Assembly: GCA_017934745.1 (NCBI GenBank)
Contig: JAGBIY010000003.1
Coordinates: 1 to 64,000 of the forward strand
DNA: 64,000 nt
Origin: Treponema sp.
Lineage (GTDB): Bacteria > Spirochaetota > Spirochaetia > Treponematales > Treponemataceae
Direction of reading: 5' to 3'
The notes under the pieces are model-generated. The model had not been told where the DNA came from. It did no database searches and saw nothing but the letters and a program-made list of their open reading frames with translations. Positions 57,299 through 64,000 of this stretch are shown in pieces (within the stretch, counting starts at the first letter, position 1; every line of letters begins with the position of its first letter). A program made the translations under genes and the position numbers.

Positions 57299-58885
57299 AT
57301 GGCAATTTCATGGGAAAACCTGGACAAACTTGAATCCTACAAAAAACTCCAGTCGCTCAAAGGAGCCGTCTCGGTGGCAAAAGAGCTTTCCGGCGACAAG
57401 GCGGCAGAGCGGGTCGCGTCATGCTCGGTTCCGATGGCCGCTGGCCTCGTCTACAACTACGCTGCCAAACAAGTCGACGAGAAAGTTCTCTCGGTACTCA
57501 AAGAACTCGCGTCAGAAGCCCAGCTCACGGAGAAATTCGAGGAGCTGTACAACGGAGCCGTCATAAACACGGGAGAGAAGAGGCTCGTCCTCCACCAGCT
57601 CACGAGAGGCCAGCTCGGAAAAGCGGTCACGGCGGACAACGTGGACAAGAGGGAATTCTACAAGAACGAACAGAAGAGAATCGCCGAATTCGCAGAGAAA
57701 GTCCACGACGGAAGAATCGCCAACGCCAACGGCGAGAAATTCACCACGGTTGTCCAGATTGGAATCGGCGGAAGCGACCTCGGCCCCCGCGCCATGTACC
57801 TCGCGCTTGAGAACTGGGCGAAGGCGAACGGAAAGTTCAAGCTCGAAGCGAAATTCATCTCGAACGTGGACCCGGACGACGCGGCGGCTGTTCTCAAATC
57901 GCTCGACCTCGCCCACTCGCTCTTCATCCTCGTCTCCAAGTCGGGAACGACGCTTGAGACGCTCACGAACGAGTCCTTCGTGAAGGACGCGCTCAAGAAG
58001 GCCGGCCTCAACCCGGCGAAGCACATGATAGCGGTCACGTCGGAGACTTCTCCGCTCGCACACAACCCGGACTATCTTGCGGCGTTCTACATGGACGACT
58101 ACATCGGCGGCCGCTACTCTTCGACATCGGGAGTCGGAGGGGCCGTGCTTTCATTGGCGTTCGGAGCCGACGTGTTCGCGGACTTCCTCGACGGAGCGGC
58201 GGAGCAGGACAAGACGGCGACGAACAAGGACATCCTCAAGAACCCGAGCCTCCTCGACGCTCTCATCGGCGTCTACGAAAGGAACGTGCAGGGCTACCCG
58301 GCCACGGCGGTGCTCCCGTACTCGCAGGCTCTCTCAAGGTTCCCGGCGCACCTGCAGCAGCTCGACATGGAATCGAACGGAAAGAGCGTGAACCGCTTCG
58401 GAGAGCCGATAAACTACGTCACAGGCCCGGTGATTTTCGGAGAGCCGGGAACGAACGGCCAGCACAGCTTCTACCAGCTTCTCCATCAGGGAACCGACAT
58501 CGTGCCGCTCCAGTTCATCGCGTTCAAGGAGAACCAGGCGGGAACGGACGTGGTAATCGAGGGCTCAACGAGCCAGAAGAAGCTCTGCGCTAATGTCGTG
58601 GCGCAAATCATGGCGTTCGCGTGCGGAAAGAAGGACGACGACCCGAACAAGTCGTTCGCCGGAGACAGGCCTTCAAGCCTCATCTACGGAGAAAAGCTCA
58701 CGCCAAAAGTCCTCGGCGCGCTACTCGCCCACTTCGAGAACAAGGTCATGTTCCAGGGATTCGTCTGGAACATCAACTCGTTCGACCAGGAAGGCGTGCA
58801 GCTCGGAAAGAAGCTCGCGAAGAAAGTCCTCGCGCACGACACGGACGGCGCGCTCAAGGCCTACGCGGATTTGCTCAAAATCTGA
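57299..58885 (+). CDS. pgi: Glucose-6-phosphate isomerase
   Basis: 528-residue Pgi, interconverting glucose 6-phosphate and fructose 6-phosphate in glycolysis. Signatures are VVQIGIGGSDLGPRAMYLAL, LFILVSKSGTTLETLTN, GGRYSSTSGVGGAVLSLAFG, VIFGEPGTNGQHSFYQLLHQG (catalytic Glu and His) and the C-terminal NINSFDQEGVQLGKKLAK. CAGGAG precedes the ATG. Codon use is strongly GC-biased, as expected of a highly expressed gene. A small acidic-protein gene follows. Confidence 0.97.
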   Translation: MAISWENLDKLESYKKLQSLKGAVSVAKELSGDKAAERVASCSVPMAAGLVYNYAAKQVDEKVLSVLKELASEAQLTEKFEELYNGAVINTGEKRLVLHQLTRGQLGKAVTADNVDKREFYKNEQKRIAEFAEKVHDGRIANANGEKFTTVVQIGIGGSDLGPRAMYLALENWAKANGKFKLEAKFISNVDPDDAAAVLKSLDLAHSLFILVSKSGTTLETLTNESFVKDALKKAGLNPAKHMIAVTSETSPLAHNPDYLAAFYMDDYIGGRYSSTSGVGGAVLSLAFGADVFADFLDGAAEQDKTATNKDILKNPSLLDALIGVYERNVQGYPATAVLPYSQALSRFPAHLQQLDMESNGKSVNRFGEPINYVTGPVIFGEPGTNGQHSFYQLLHQGTDIVPLQFIAFKENQAGTDVVIEGSTSQKKLCANVVAQIMAFACGKKDDDPNKSFAGDRPSSLIYGEKLTPKVLGALLAHFENKVMFQGFVWNINSFDQEGVQLGKKLAKKVLAHDTDGALKAYADLLKI

Positions 58886-58946
58886 CATTGTGTTCTTTTA
58901 TGGAGGGAATTTCAGTCGCACAACAAGCGCAAAAACGGAGGAAACA

Positions 58947-59210
58947 ATGCCCAACCAATCACAAGTCGATGAAATGTTCGAGAAATTCAAGGAACACTGC
59001 AGGGACACGACGAAGTACAATCTGACGACCCTGGACGACATCCTTGAAGAATTCAACCGGTGGATGAGAGCGAAGGGCTACACGAAGGAGGAGGAAGAGG
59101 ACGAAGCCGAAAACGAAGAGCAGACGGAAGACATCCTGCACGACCTCGCACCCGACTCAGACGCGGCGGACGAAAAGCTCGACGACGACGACGGTTGGGT
59201 GAAAATGTAG
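58947..59210 (+). CDS. Small acidic protein, unknown
   Basis: 87-residue protein. The ATG at 58947 follows GGAGG. The N-terminal ~50 residues form a predicted helical unit (VDEMFEKFKEHCRDTTKYNL, ILEEFNRWMRAKGY), and the rest is an almost uninterrupted Glu/Asp-rich tail (KEEEEDEAENEEQTEDILHD). Unrecognised. It lies 60 bp behind pgi on the same strand and before a shared terminator, so it is probably co-transcribed with pgi. Acidic tails of this kind often mediate protein contacts. Confidence 0.72.
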   Translation: MPNQSQVDEMFEKFKEHCRDTTKYNLTTLDDILEEFNRWMRAKGYTKEEEEDEAENEEQTEDILHDLAPDSDAADEKLDDDDGWVKM

Positions 59211-59241
59211 CCCCCAAGCGGCCGCTGAAGAATCCCACAAA

Positions 59242-59280
59242 AAACAGCGCAGCGATGAAATGCCACTGCGCTGTTTTGCT
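59242..59280. terminator. Bidirectional terminator between converging genes
   Basis: AAACAGCGCAG and CTGCGCTGTTT form a perfect 11-bp stem with T-rich ends both ways, serving the pgi unit and tatD. Confidence 0.85.
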
Positions 59281-59309
59281 ATTTCTCCGCACGGACACGC
59301 ACGGCGTTT

Positions 59310-60176
59310 TCAAGCGACAGAAGGGAAAAGCCGCCTTATGTTGTCGTCTACGAGATTGCTCAAAGCCTTGGGCGTGGTGTTCCTCGCGCTTGCGACGAAA
59401 TTGTAGCAGTACTCGACCAAGACAGGCGTGTTCGTCTGCCCGCGGAAGGGCACGGGCGTGAGATACGGAGCGTCGGTCTCAAGCAGAATCCTGTCGTCCG
59501 GGACGAAGCGGAGCAAATCGACCATCGCGTCCATCTTCGACTTCTTCGTGTATGTCGTCGCGCCCCCGAAGGCGATGTGCCAGCCCAAATCCAAAAACAC
59601 GCGCGCCTCGTCCTTTCCGTACGAATAGCAGTGGATGATTCCGTTGTGGTAGCCCATGTTCCTCAAGACGGAGACAGTGTCCTCGAACGCGTCCCTCGAA
59701 TGCACGACAAGCGGAAGTTCCATGTCCTTGGCGAGCTGAATCTGCATCTCGAAAAGCTCCCTCTCCCCCTCGAACATCGCCGAGTCGAAATCGTCGAGGC
59801 TCCTCCCGTCCGCTCCCGAAGGGTTCCAGTGGTGGTCAAGCCCACACTCCCCTATGGCGACGATGCCGGAATCGAATTTGGAAATTTTGCTCTCAAGAAC
59901 CTTCATCCTCTCGAACCTGTCGGAAATCTCCCCGGTCGACGGCCAAATTCCAGCGGCATAATGAAGGAAAGCGTCGACTTTCTCCCTGTCGCCATCGGAA
60001 AGCCCGCCCTTCGCCTCCTCCACAAAGTTGAACCTTTCAATCAAGTCATCGGCCTCCGTGCCGATGTCCAGCCCGAAGAAAGTGTCCCTCTCGCAAATCT
60101 TCCTCAAGATTTCCGTCCCGTCCAATCCCCTGTCGCGAACCAAATGCCTGAAATGAAAATGAGTATCTGAAAACAT
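59310..60176 (-). CDS. TatD-family metal-dependent hydrolase (DNase)
   Basis: 288-residue TatD-type hydrolase, a TIM-barrel metalloenzyme with nuclease activity in characterised members. Metal ligands are in MFSDTHFHFRHL (His6, His8), AIGECGLDHHWNP, LVVHSRDAFEDT, IIHCYSYGK and LLETDAPYLTPV. The ATG at 60176 is fixed by the family N terminus; a frame open to 60401 runs into the divergent promoter. TAGAAT (60186-60191) lies nine bases from the ATG and no Shine-Dalgarno is present, so the message may be leaderless. Divergent from the MoxR gene. Confidence 0.92.
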   Translation of the reverse strand: MFSDTHFHFRHLVRDRGLDGTEILRKICERDTFFGLDIGTEADDLIERFNFVEEAKGGLSDGDREKVDAFLHYAAGIWPSTGEISDRFERMKVLESKISKFDSGIVAIGECGLDHHWNPSGADGRSLDDFDSAMFEGERELFEMQIQLAKDMELPLVVHSRDAFEDTVSVLRNMGYHNGIIHCYSYGKDEARVFLDLGWHIAFGGATTYTKKSKMDAMVDLLRFVPDDRILLETDAPYLTPVPFRGQTNTPVLVEYCYNFVASARNTTPKALSNLVDDNIRRLFPSVA

Positions 60177-60269
60177 AATCGACGATTCTACCCGATTTGG
60201 AAAAATCTGAACATTCCAAATTTTTTTAGGCGAAACTGGAAAAAGCGCAACACACAAAAGCCCATTTTG

Positions 60270-60298
60270 TTGCCCAACAGGAAGTTCTGCCCTAGAAT
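60270..60298 (+). promoter_or_regulatory. Promoter abutting the MoxR gene
   Basis: TTGCCC (60270-60275), a 17-bp spacer and TAGAAT (60293-60298). Only eight bases separate the -10 from the ATG at 60307. Confidence 0.65.
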
Positions 60299-60306
60299 TG
60301 TCAATT

Positions 60307-61380
60307 ATGATAAAAATCACCGCTTCGGAACTAAAGCAGATACTTGATTTGACACCGCCCTCGCAGAACATACTTTTGGCGGGAAAGCACGGAATCGGCA
60401 AATCGCAGATACTGACGAATTTCTACGAGTCGAAGGGAATGAAGGTCGTTCCGCTCTTTCTGGGGCAGATGAGCGACCCCGGAGACTTGATAGGACTTTT
60501 GAACAAGAACGAGTCAACCGGGAAAACGGACTTCATGCCGCCATACTGGTTCCCGACAGACGGAAAACCAATCGTCCTCTTCCTCGACGAGCTGAACAGG
60601 GCGCGCCCGGAAATCCTCCAGACGATAATGGACCTCGCGCTGAACAAGACCCTCGCGGGAAAGAAACTCCCGGAAGGCAGCAGAATCATAAGCGCGGTGA
60701 ACACGGGCGACGAATACCAGCTCACGGATTTGGACCCGGCCCTCGTCTCGCGCTTCAACGTCTTCGAATTCCTGCCGTCGGTTCCAGAATGGCTCTTGTG
60801 GGCGGAAAAAAACGGAATCGACAACAGGATAGTCCGCTTCATCTCGGAAAACCCCGACTACCTTGACGGGACGACACTCAGGCGCGAGGACATGGGGCTT
60901 GAGAAATCCCCTGACAGGCGCGGCTGGGAGCGGCTCTCCGAAATAATAAAGAACGCTCCGAACGCCGGTGGCGACATCTACAAAAAAATCTCCGCGGGAA
61001 TAATCGGAATGCAGGCGGCCACCAAGTTCTTCGCCGCCCTCAGCGAAAACAGGATTCTCTCCCCTGTCGAAATACTCACCCAGAATTTCAAGGACATGGA
61101 AGACACGATAAAGGGCTACTCCACACCGGACCTGGCCATCGTGAACGAATCCCTCTTCCGCTACATCGAAAGCGACAAGTACGACAAGTCGAAGGCGAAG
61201 GCAATCGCAAAGAACCTGGACTCGTACTTCGGACTTCTGATACTTGAGATGAAGCAGGAGGCGATGGGGCACTTCGCGAACCTGTTCTCAGGCGGCTCGT
61301 ACCCGCACGCTGTGACCTTCATAATGCTGAACGCACCGAAGCTCCAGACAAAAATCATCAAGTTCGTAGATTCAATATGA
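60307..61380 (+). CDS. MoxR-type AAA+ ATPase
   Basis: 357-residue AAA+ ATPase of the MoxR group, chaperone-like partners of von Willebrand A domain proteins. Walker A is GKHGIGKS (26-33), Walker B IVLFLDELN (89-97), sensor 1 SAVNTGDEYQ, and the arginine-finger segment is LDPALVSRFNVFEF. The C-terminal ~170 residues are helical. The ATG at 60307 is preferred to a TTG at 60298, which would overlap the -10 box. It overlaps the VWA gene by four bases. Pairs like this insert metals or cofactors or remodel protein complexes; the client is unknown. Confidence 0.92.
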   Translation: MIKITASELKQILDLTPPSQNILLAGKHGIGKSQILTNFYESKGMKVVPLFLGQMSDPGDLIGLLNKNESTGKTDFMPPYWFPTDGKPIVLFLDELNRARPEILQTIMDLALNKTLAGKKLPEGSRIISAVNTGDEYQLTDLDPALVSRFNVFEFLPSVPEWLLWAEKNGIDNRIVRFISENPDYLDGTTLRREDMGLEKSPDRRGWERLSEIIKNAPNAGGDIYKKISAGIIGMQAATKFFAALSENRILSPVEILTQNFKDMEDTIKGYSTPDLAIVNESLFRYIESDKYDKSKAKAIAKNLDSYFGLLILEMKQEAMGHFANLFSGGSYPHAVTFIMLNAPKLQTKIIKFVDSI

Positions 61381-62666
61381 AAACATCAGATAACAACAAC
61401 CAGATTGCCGAAGAGCAGAAAAAAATCATAACGAAAATCGCGGAAAACTGGTTCTTGAGAGAGCCTCTCCTCTTCGGAGTCTATTGCACGCACAAGCTGA
61501 CGGAGAACACGAGAATGAAAATTCCCTTCCGGTGCGGAAGAATGCGGATTGAATACAATCCAGAGCTTCTCGCAGAAATGGACGGCAAGCAGATTGCGGA
61601 CCTCCTCAAAATCGAAGTGGTAAGGATAATCCTCAAGCATCCGTACCAGAGGCTGCCCGTCTGCCCAAATTTCGCGGCACTGGCATTGGCGAGCGACATA
61701 ACAATCCAGGACTCGACGATAAAGGACTCTGCAAGCTTTTTCTCCTCCCCGAAGACAAAGCTCCGCTCGCCTGCGGATTTCGACTTGCCGAACGGACTTT
61801 GCTACGAGGAATATTACGCAAAACTTCTGAACAAGCTCCGGGAGCAGCTGAAGGACTTCTCGCTGACGCTCATGGAAAACAGCGAAGCCGAAGATTCAGA
61901 CGCAGAAGATTCGAAAGCCGTCTTGCAAAATGAAGAAGCCGCCGAAGAGGATGGAGAGAGCGACGAAAACGGACTCATGGCGAGTTTCCAGACGGCGGAA
62001 CTGTGGGAAGAGAACGATGAAGCCGCCGAAACTGTGAACGCGGAGATTGAGAAGGCACAGGCGGCGAATTCATGGGGAAGCATCGGCGGAAACCTCAAGC
62101 AGATAATCGAAGCCAGCCTGGTTATACAGATGGACTACAGAAGAATGCTCAGCATGTTCAGGGCGTCGATTCTGTCGTCGAAGAGGAAGCCCACGCGCAT
62201 GAAGCCGAACCGCCGCTACGGATTTTCGTACATGGGAAGCAAGAGCGACTTCACAACCGGGCTTTTGGTGGCCGTGGACACAAGCGGCTCAATAACCGAC
62301 GAGGCTCTGCAGAAGTTCTTTTCGATAGTGAACAGATTCTTCAAATACGGGATAAAGACAATCGACGTAATCCAGTTCGACGCGGAATTGAAGGATGAGG
62401 TCCTCTCGCTCAAAAAAGCGAAGTCGAGAGTCGAAATAACAGGGCGAGGCGGAACGGACTTCCAGCCGGCAATCGACTACTACGAAAGCCATCCGATGTA
62501 CGACGGTCTAATAATGTTCACCGACGGCTACGCGGAAATTCCAAAGCTCAACGGATACGCCGCCAAGATTCTCTGGGTTCTCACCAGCCGGCAGGAATAC
62601 GAAGACTTCTGCGAGAAAACGCTCGACCACCTGCCCGGCTCAAAAGCCACATACATTCCTCTTTGA
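61377..62666 (+). CDS. VWA-like metallopeptidase-domain protein (DUF2201)
   Basis: 429-residue partner of the MoxR ATPase. The N-terminal ~150 residues form the putative metallopeptidase-like domain of this family (ENWFLREPLLFGVYCTHKL, ALALASDITIQDSTIKDS). A very acidic linker (about 170-215) follows. The C-terminal VWA-like domain has a MIDAS motif VAVDTSGSITDEAL, the second-site Thr in RGGTDFQPAIDYY and Asp in MFTDGYAEIP. The start overlaps the MoxR stop (ATGA). The MIDAS probably binds a divalent metal and a client protein that MoxR remodels. Function unknown beyond this. Confidence 0.9.
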   Translation: MKTSDNNNQIAEEQKKIITKIAENWFLREPLLFGVYCTHKLTENTRMKIPFRCGRMRIEYNPELLAEMDGKQIADLLKIEVVRIILKHPYQRLPVCPNFAALALASDITIQDSTIKDSASFFSSPKTKLRSPADFDLPNGLCYEEYYAKLLNKLREQLKDFSLTLMENSEAEDSDAEDSKAVLQNEEAAEEDGESDENGLMASFQTAELWEENDEAAETVNAEIEKAQAANSWGSIGGNLKQIIEASLVIQMDYRRMLSMFRASILSSKRKPTRMKPNRRYGFSYMGSKSDFTTGLLVAVDTSGSITDEALQKFFSIVNRFFKYGIKTIDVIQFDAELKDEVLSLKKAKSRVEITGRGGTDFQPAIDYYESHPMYDGLIMFTDGYAEIPKLNGYAAKILWVLTSRQEYEDFCEKTLDHLPGSKATYIPL

Positions 62667-62734
62667 CGCTTTTCCACCTTGAAAACAGCCTGATTTTTTG
62701 ATAGAGTTAACGATGTGTTCACAAAAGAGCGCAG

Positions 62735-62818
62735 GCCGAGATGATGGAATGGTAGACATCGGGGACTTAAAATCCCCTGACCGCACTGGTCGTGCCGGTT
62801 CGAGTCCGGTTCTCGGCA
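62735..62818 (+). tRNA. tRNA-Leu (UAA anticodon)
   Basis: The acceptor stem GCCGAGA (62735-62741) pairs with TCTCGGC (62811-62817), with discriminator A. The anticodon stem GGGGA/TCCCC encloses the loop CTTAAAA with anticodon TAA (62768-62770). There is a long variable arm as in class II tRNAs, and the T-arm GCCGGTTCGAGTCCGGT. Length 84; the CCA end is not encoded. Confidence 0.96.
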
Positions 62819-62819
62819 A

Positions 62820-62845
62820 CCCTGGTTTTTCCAGGGATTTTTTTT
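62820..62845 (+). terminator. Terminator after tRNA-Leu
   Basis: CCCTGG and CCAGGG enclose a T-rich loop and are followed by eight T residues, directly after the tRNA 3' end and before the AIM24 ribosome-binding site. Confidence 0.85.
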
Positions 62846-62861
62846 GTCCAGGAGGAAAGCC

Positions 62862-63728
62862 ATGTCTTCAACTTCAGTAAGAATCAACAACCTTTTCAAC
62901 AACAAGAACATCGCCCAGATTGCGCAGGGAGGCCCCTTCGCGATTTTCGAGCACCAGAACGACATGAGCGTAAGCCCTGGAGAATCGCTTTTCGCCTATT
63001 TCATGAAGGAAATGAACGTGCGAAAGCGCCAAGTCTTCTGCGACCTGGAGAACGGAGCCGTGAGGGTCCAGGCTGGGGCGATGCAGTGGACGGCGGGAAA
63101 CATCCAGCAGGAGAGCGGCGTGAAAGGGGTCGGAAACCTTCTAGGAAAGCTCGTGGGTGGAGCCGTCACAGGAGAATCCGCAATCAAGCCGGTCTACAGG
63201 GGAACAGGCTACATCATGCTGGAACCGACCTACAACTTCCTTCTTCTGGAGAACGTCGCTTCATGGGGAAGCGGAATCGTGCTTAACGACGGGCTGTTCC
63301 TCGCCTGCGAAGACAGCGTTTCGGAAAGGGTAATCAGCCGCAAGAACATCTCCTCCGCGGTACTTGGAGGGGAAGGACTGTTCAACCTCTGCCTTTCGGG
63401 CAACGGTTACGCGGTCCTTGAAAGCCCGGTCCCGAGAGAGGAGCTCATCGAATTCGAAATCTCAAACGACGTTGTGAAGATAGACGGCAACATGGCAATA
63501 GCGTGGTCTTCGTCATTGGAATTCACCGTGGAAAAATCGGGAAAATCGCTGCTCGGTTCGGCCATCGGTGGCGAAGGGCTTGTGAACGTGTACAGGGGAA
63601 GCGGAAAAATCCTCATGGCGCCGACTCTTCCGGGAACCGTGCACAAAAACGACAACGGCCCTGAAAAGACGGCGGCGACATCTTCACAGGGACTCGGAAG
63701 CACAATCTCGACACTGTTCGGAAATTGA
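62862..63728 (+). CDS. AIM24-family protein
   Basis: 288-residue protein of the AIM24 (TIGR00266-like) family, a beta-rich fold with internal pseudo-symmetry whose bacterial role is unknown. Features are GESLFAYFMKEMNVRKRQ, GNLLGKLVGGAVTGESAIKP followed by VYRGTGYIMLEP, and the parallel second-half segment SLLGSAIGGEGLVNVYRGSG. Gly-rich turns follow the strands. AGGAGG precedes the ATG. No signal peptide. A bidirectional terminator follows. It stands alone behind the tRNA gene. Confidence 0.85.
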   Translation: MSSTSVRINNLFNNKNIAQIAQGGPFAIFEHQNDMSVSPGESLFAYFMKEMNVRKRQVFCDLENGAVRVQAGAMQWTAGNIQQESGVKGVGNLLGKLVGGAVTGESAIKPVYRGTGYIMLEPTYNFLLLENVASWGSGIVLNDGLFLACEDSVSERVISRKNISSAVLGGEGLFNLCLSGNGYAVLESPVPREELIEFEISNDVVKIDGNMAIAWSSSLEFTVEKSGKSLLGSAIGGEGLVNVYRGSGKILMAPTLPGTVHKNDNGPEKTAATSSQGLGSTISTLFGN

Positions 63729-63745
63729 CAGTCAGAAAAACAAAA

Positions 63746-63776
63746 AAGCGGAGACCAAAAATCTCCGCTTCTTTTT
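63746..63776. terminator. Bidirectional terminator
   Basis: AAGCGGAGA and TCTCCGCTT with A-rich left and T-rich right flanks, between the AIM24 gene and the converging partial gene. Confidence 0.85.
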
Positions 63777-63793
63777 TGGGCAATCATGCCGCC

Positions 63794-64000
63794 CTATTTT
63801 ATCTGGCTGAACAGACCCGCCATCTCGTTTCTCCACTCAAGGCGGTTGTCCCTGTCCTCCCACTCGATTGTCCTTCGTATTGAAAAATGCCTCAAATCGT
63901 GAGGATTCTCGAAATGCAGCACGGCGAATTTTCCTTGGCCGATGTAGGTCACCCTCTCGTTCGGACCGGGCTTCTCGCTGTCGCAAATCTGCTTCAAAAC
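63794..64000 (-). CDS. C-terminal part of a protein cut by the window edge
   Basis: The minus-strand frame runs off the right end of the window. At least 67 residues are visible, including ERVTYIGQGKFAVLHFENPH and RRTIEWEDRDNRLEWRNEMA. No start is seen: the frame begins at a TTG codon near the edge. Not enough remains for a family call. Its stop faces the shared terminator, which supports a real gene. Confidence 0.55.
   Translation of the reverse strand, partial: VLKQICDSEKPGPNERVTYIGQGKFAVLHFENPHDLRHFSIRRTIEWEDRDNRLEWRNEMAGLFSQIK

Noticed and set aside
60177..60401. Extension of the TatD frame upstream
   Set aside because: It runs through the divergent promoter and into the MoxR gene; TatD proteins begin near the HxH motif.

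Overview
The window looks like chromosome of a host-associated Treponema-type spirochaete with an outer membrane. The evidence is several lipoproteins with loose spirochaetal lipoboxes, a TonB-dependent receptor with its own TonB/ExbB/ExbD, outer-membrane barrels, a BspA-like LRR surface protein, ABC-exporter pairs, and many short interspersed repeats. Genus assignment is inference from protein style; there is no rRNA gene. One tRNA-Leu(UAA) is present.

Layout. 1-9 kb is accessory: a DUF4143 ATPase, a Ser/Gly-repeat lipoprotein, a secreted transglutaminase-like protein, a PIN-type toxin-antitoxin pair bounded by near-identical hairpins, a broken PD-(D/E)XK-like gene cut by an IS3 remnant, a small membrane-peptide locus opposite an HTH regulator with repeated operators, and an AAA-ATPase/PDDEXK_9 protein. 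9-18 kb holds argJ-argB, an RluA-type pseudouridine synthase, a YgbA homologue, and a CydDC-like ABC pair with a DUF454 protein. 18-28 kb is cell surface and iron-type uptake: two lipoproteins, a TonB-dependent receptor, a wrecked ABC-exporter pair, a 900-residue LRR lipoprotein and tonB-exbD-exbB. 28-30.6 kb has a metallo-beta-lactamase-fold hydrolase and two GNAT acetyltransferases. 30.6-40.4 kb is a coherent system: a TetR regulator divergent from an operon encoding an MMPL/RND transporter, a LolA-like protein, a DUF1302-like barrel, an LCM-type methyltransferase and two ABC exporters. 40-49 kb carries two CAP-domain lipoproteins, an AT-rich two-gene island (NYN nuclease plus an unrecognised 459-residue protein), surface proteins and a HaeII-like restriction-modification pair. 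49-64 kb has gltX, an M18 aminopeptidase, a secreted esterase divergent from two tannase-like paralogues, pgi, tatD, a MoxR/VWA pair, tRNA-Leu and an AIM24 protein.

The strongest observations are four. (1) An almost palindromic operator, core TAACACTGTTA, sits inside the -35/-10 spacer of three promoters: both directions of the tetR/MMPL intergenic region and the promoter in front of the wrecked ABC pair 17 kb away. This ties the relic and the intact operon to one TetR circuit. (2) A ~171-bp interspersed element with terminal inverted repeats and a central 14-bp stem changes sequence between copies while pairing is kept. (3) A recurring gene-start layout has a -10 box only 6-8 nt before the ATG and no Shine-Dalgarno, implying leaderless mRNAs. 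(4) The AT-rich NYN island resembles no system I recognise.

All functional statements are from reading motifs by eye; no database search was run.
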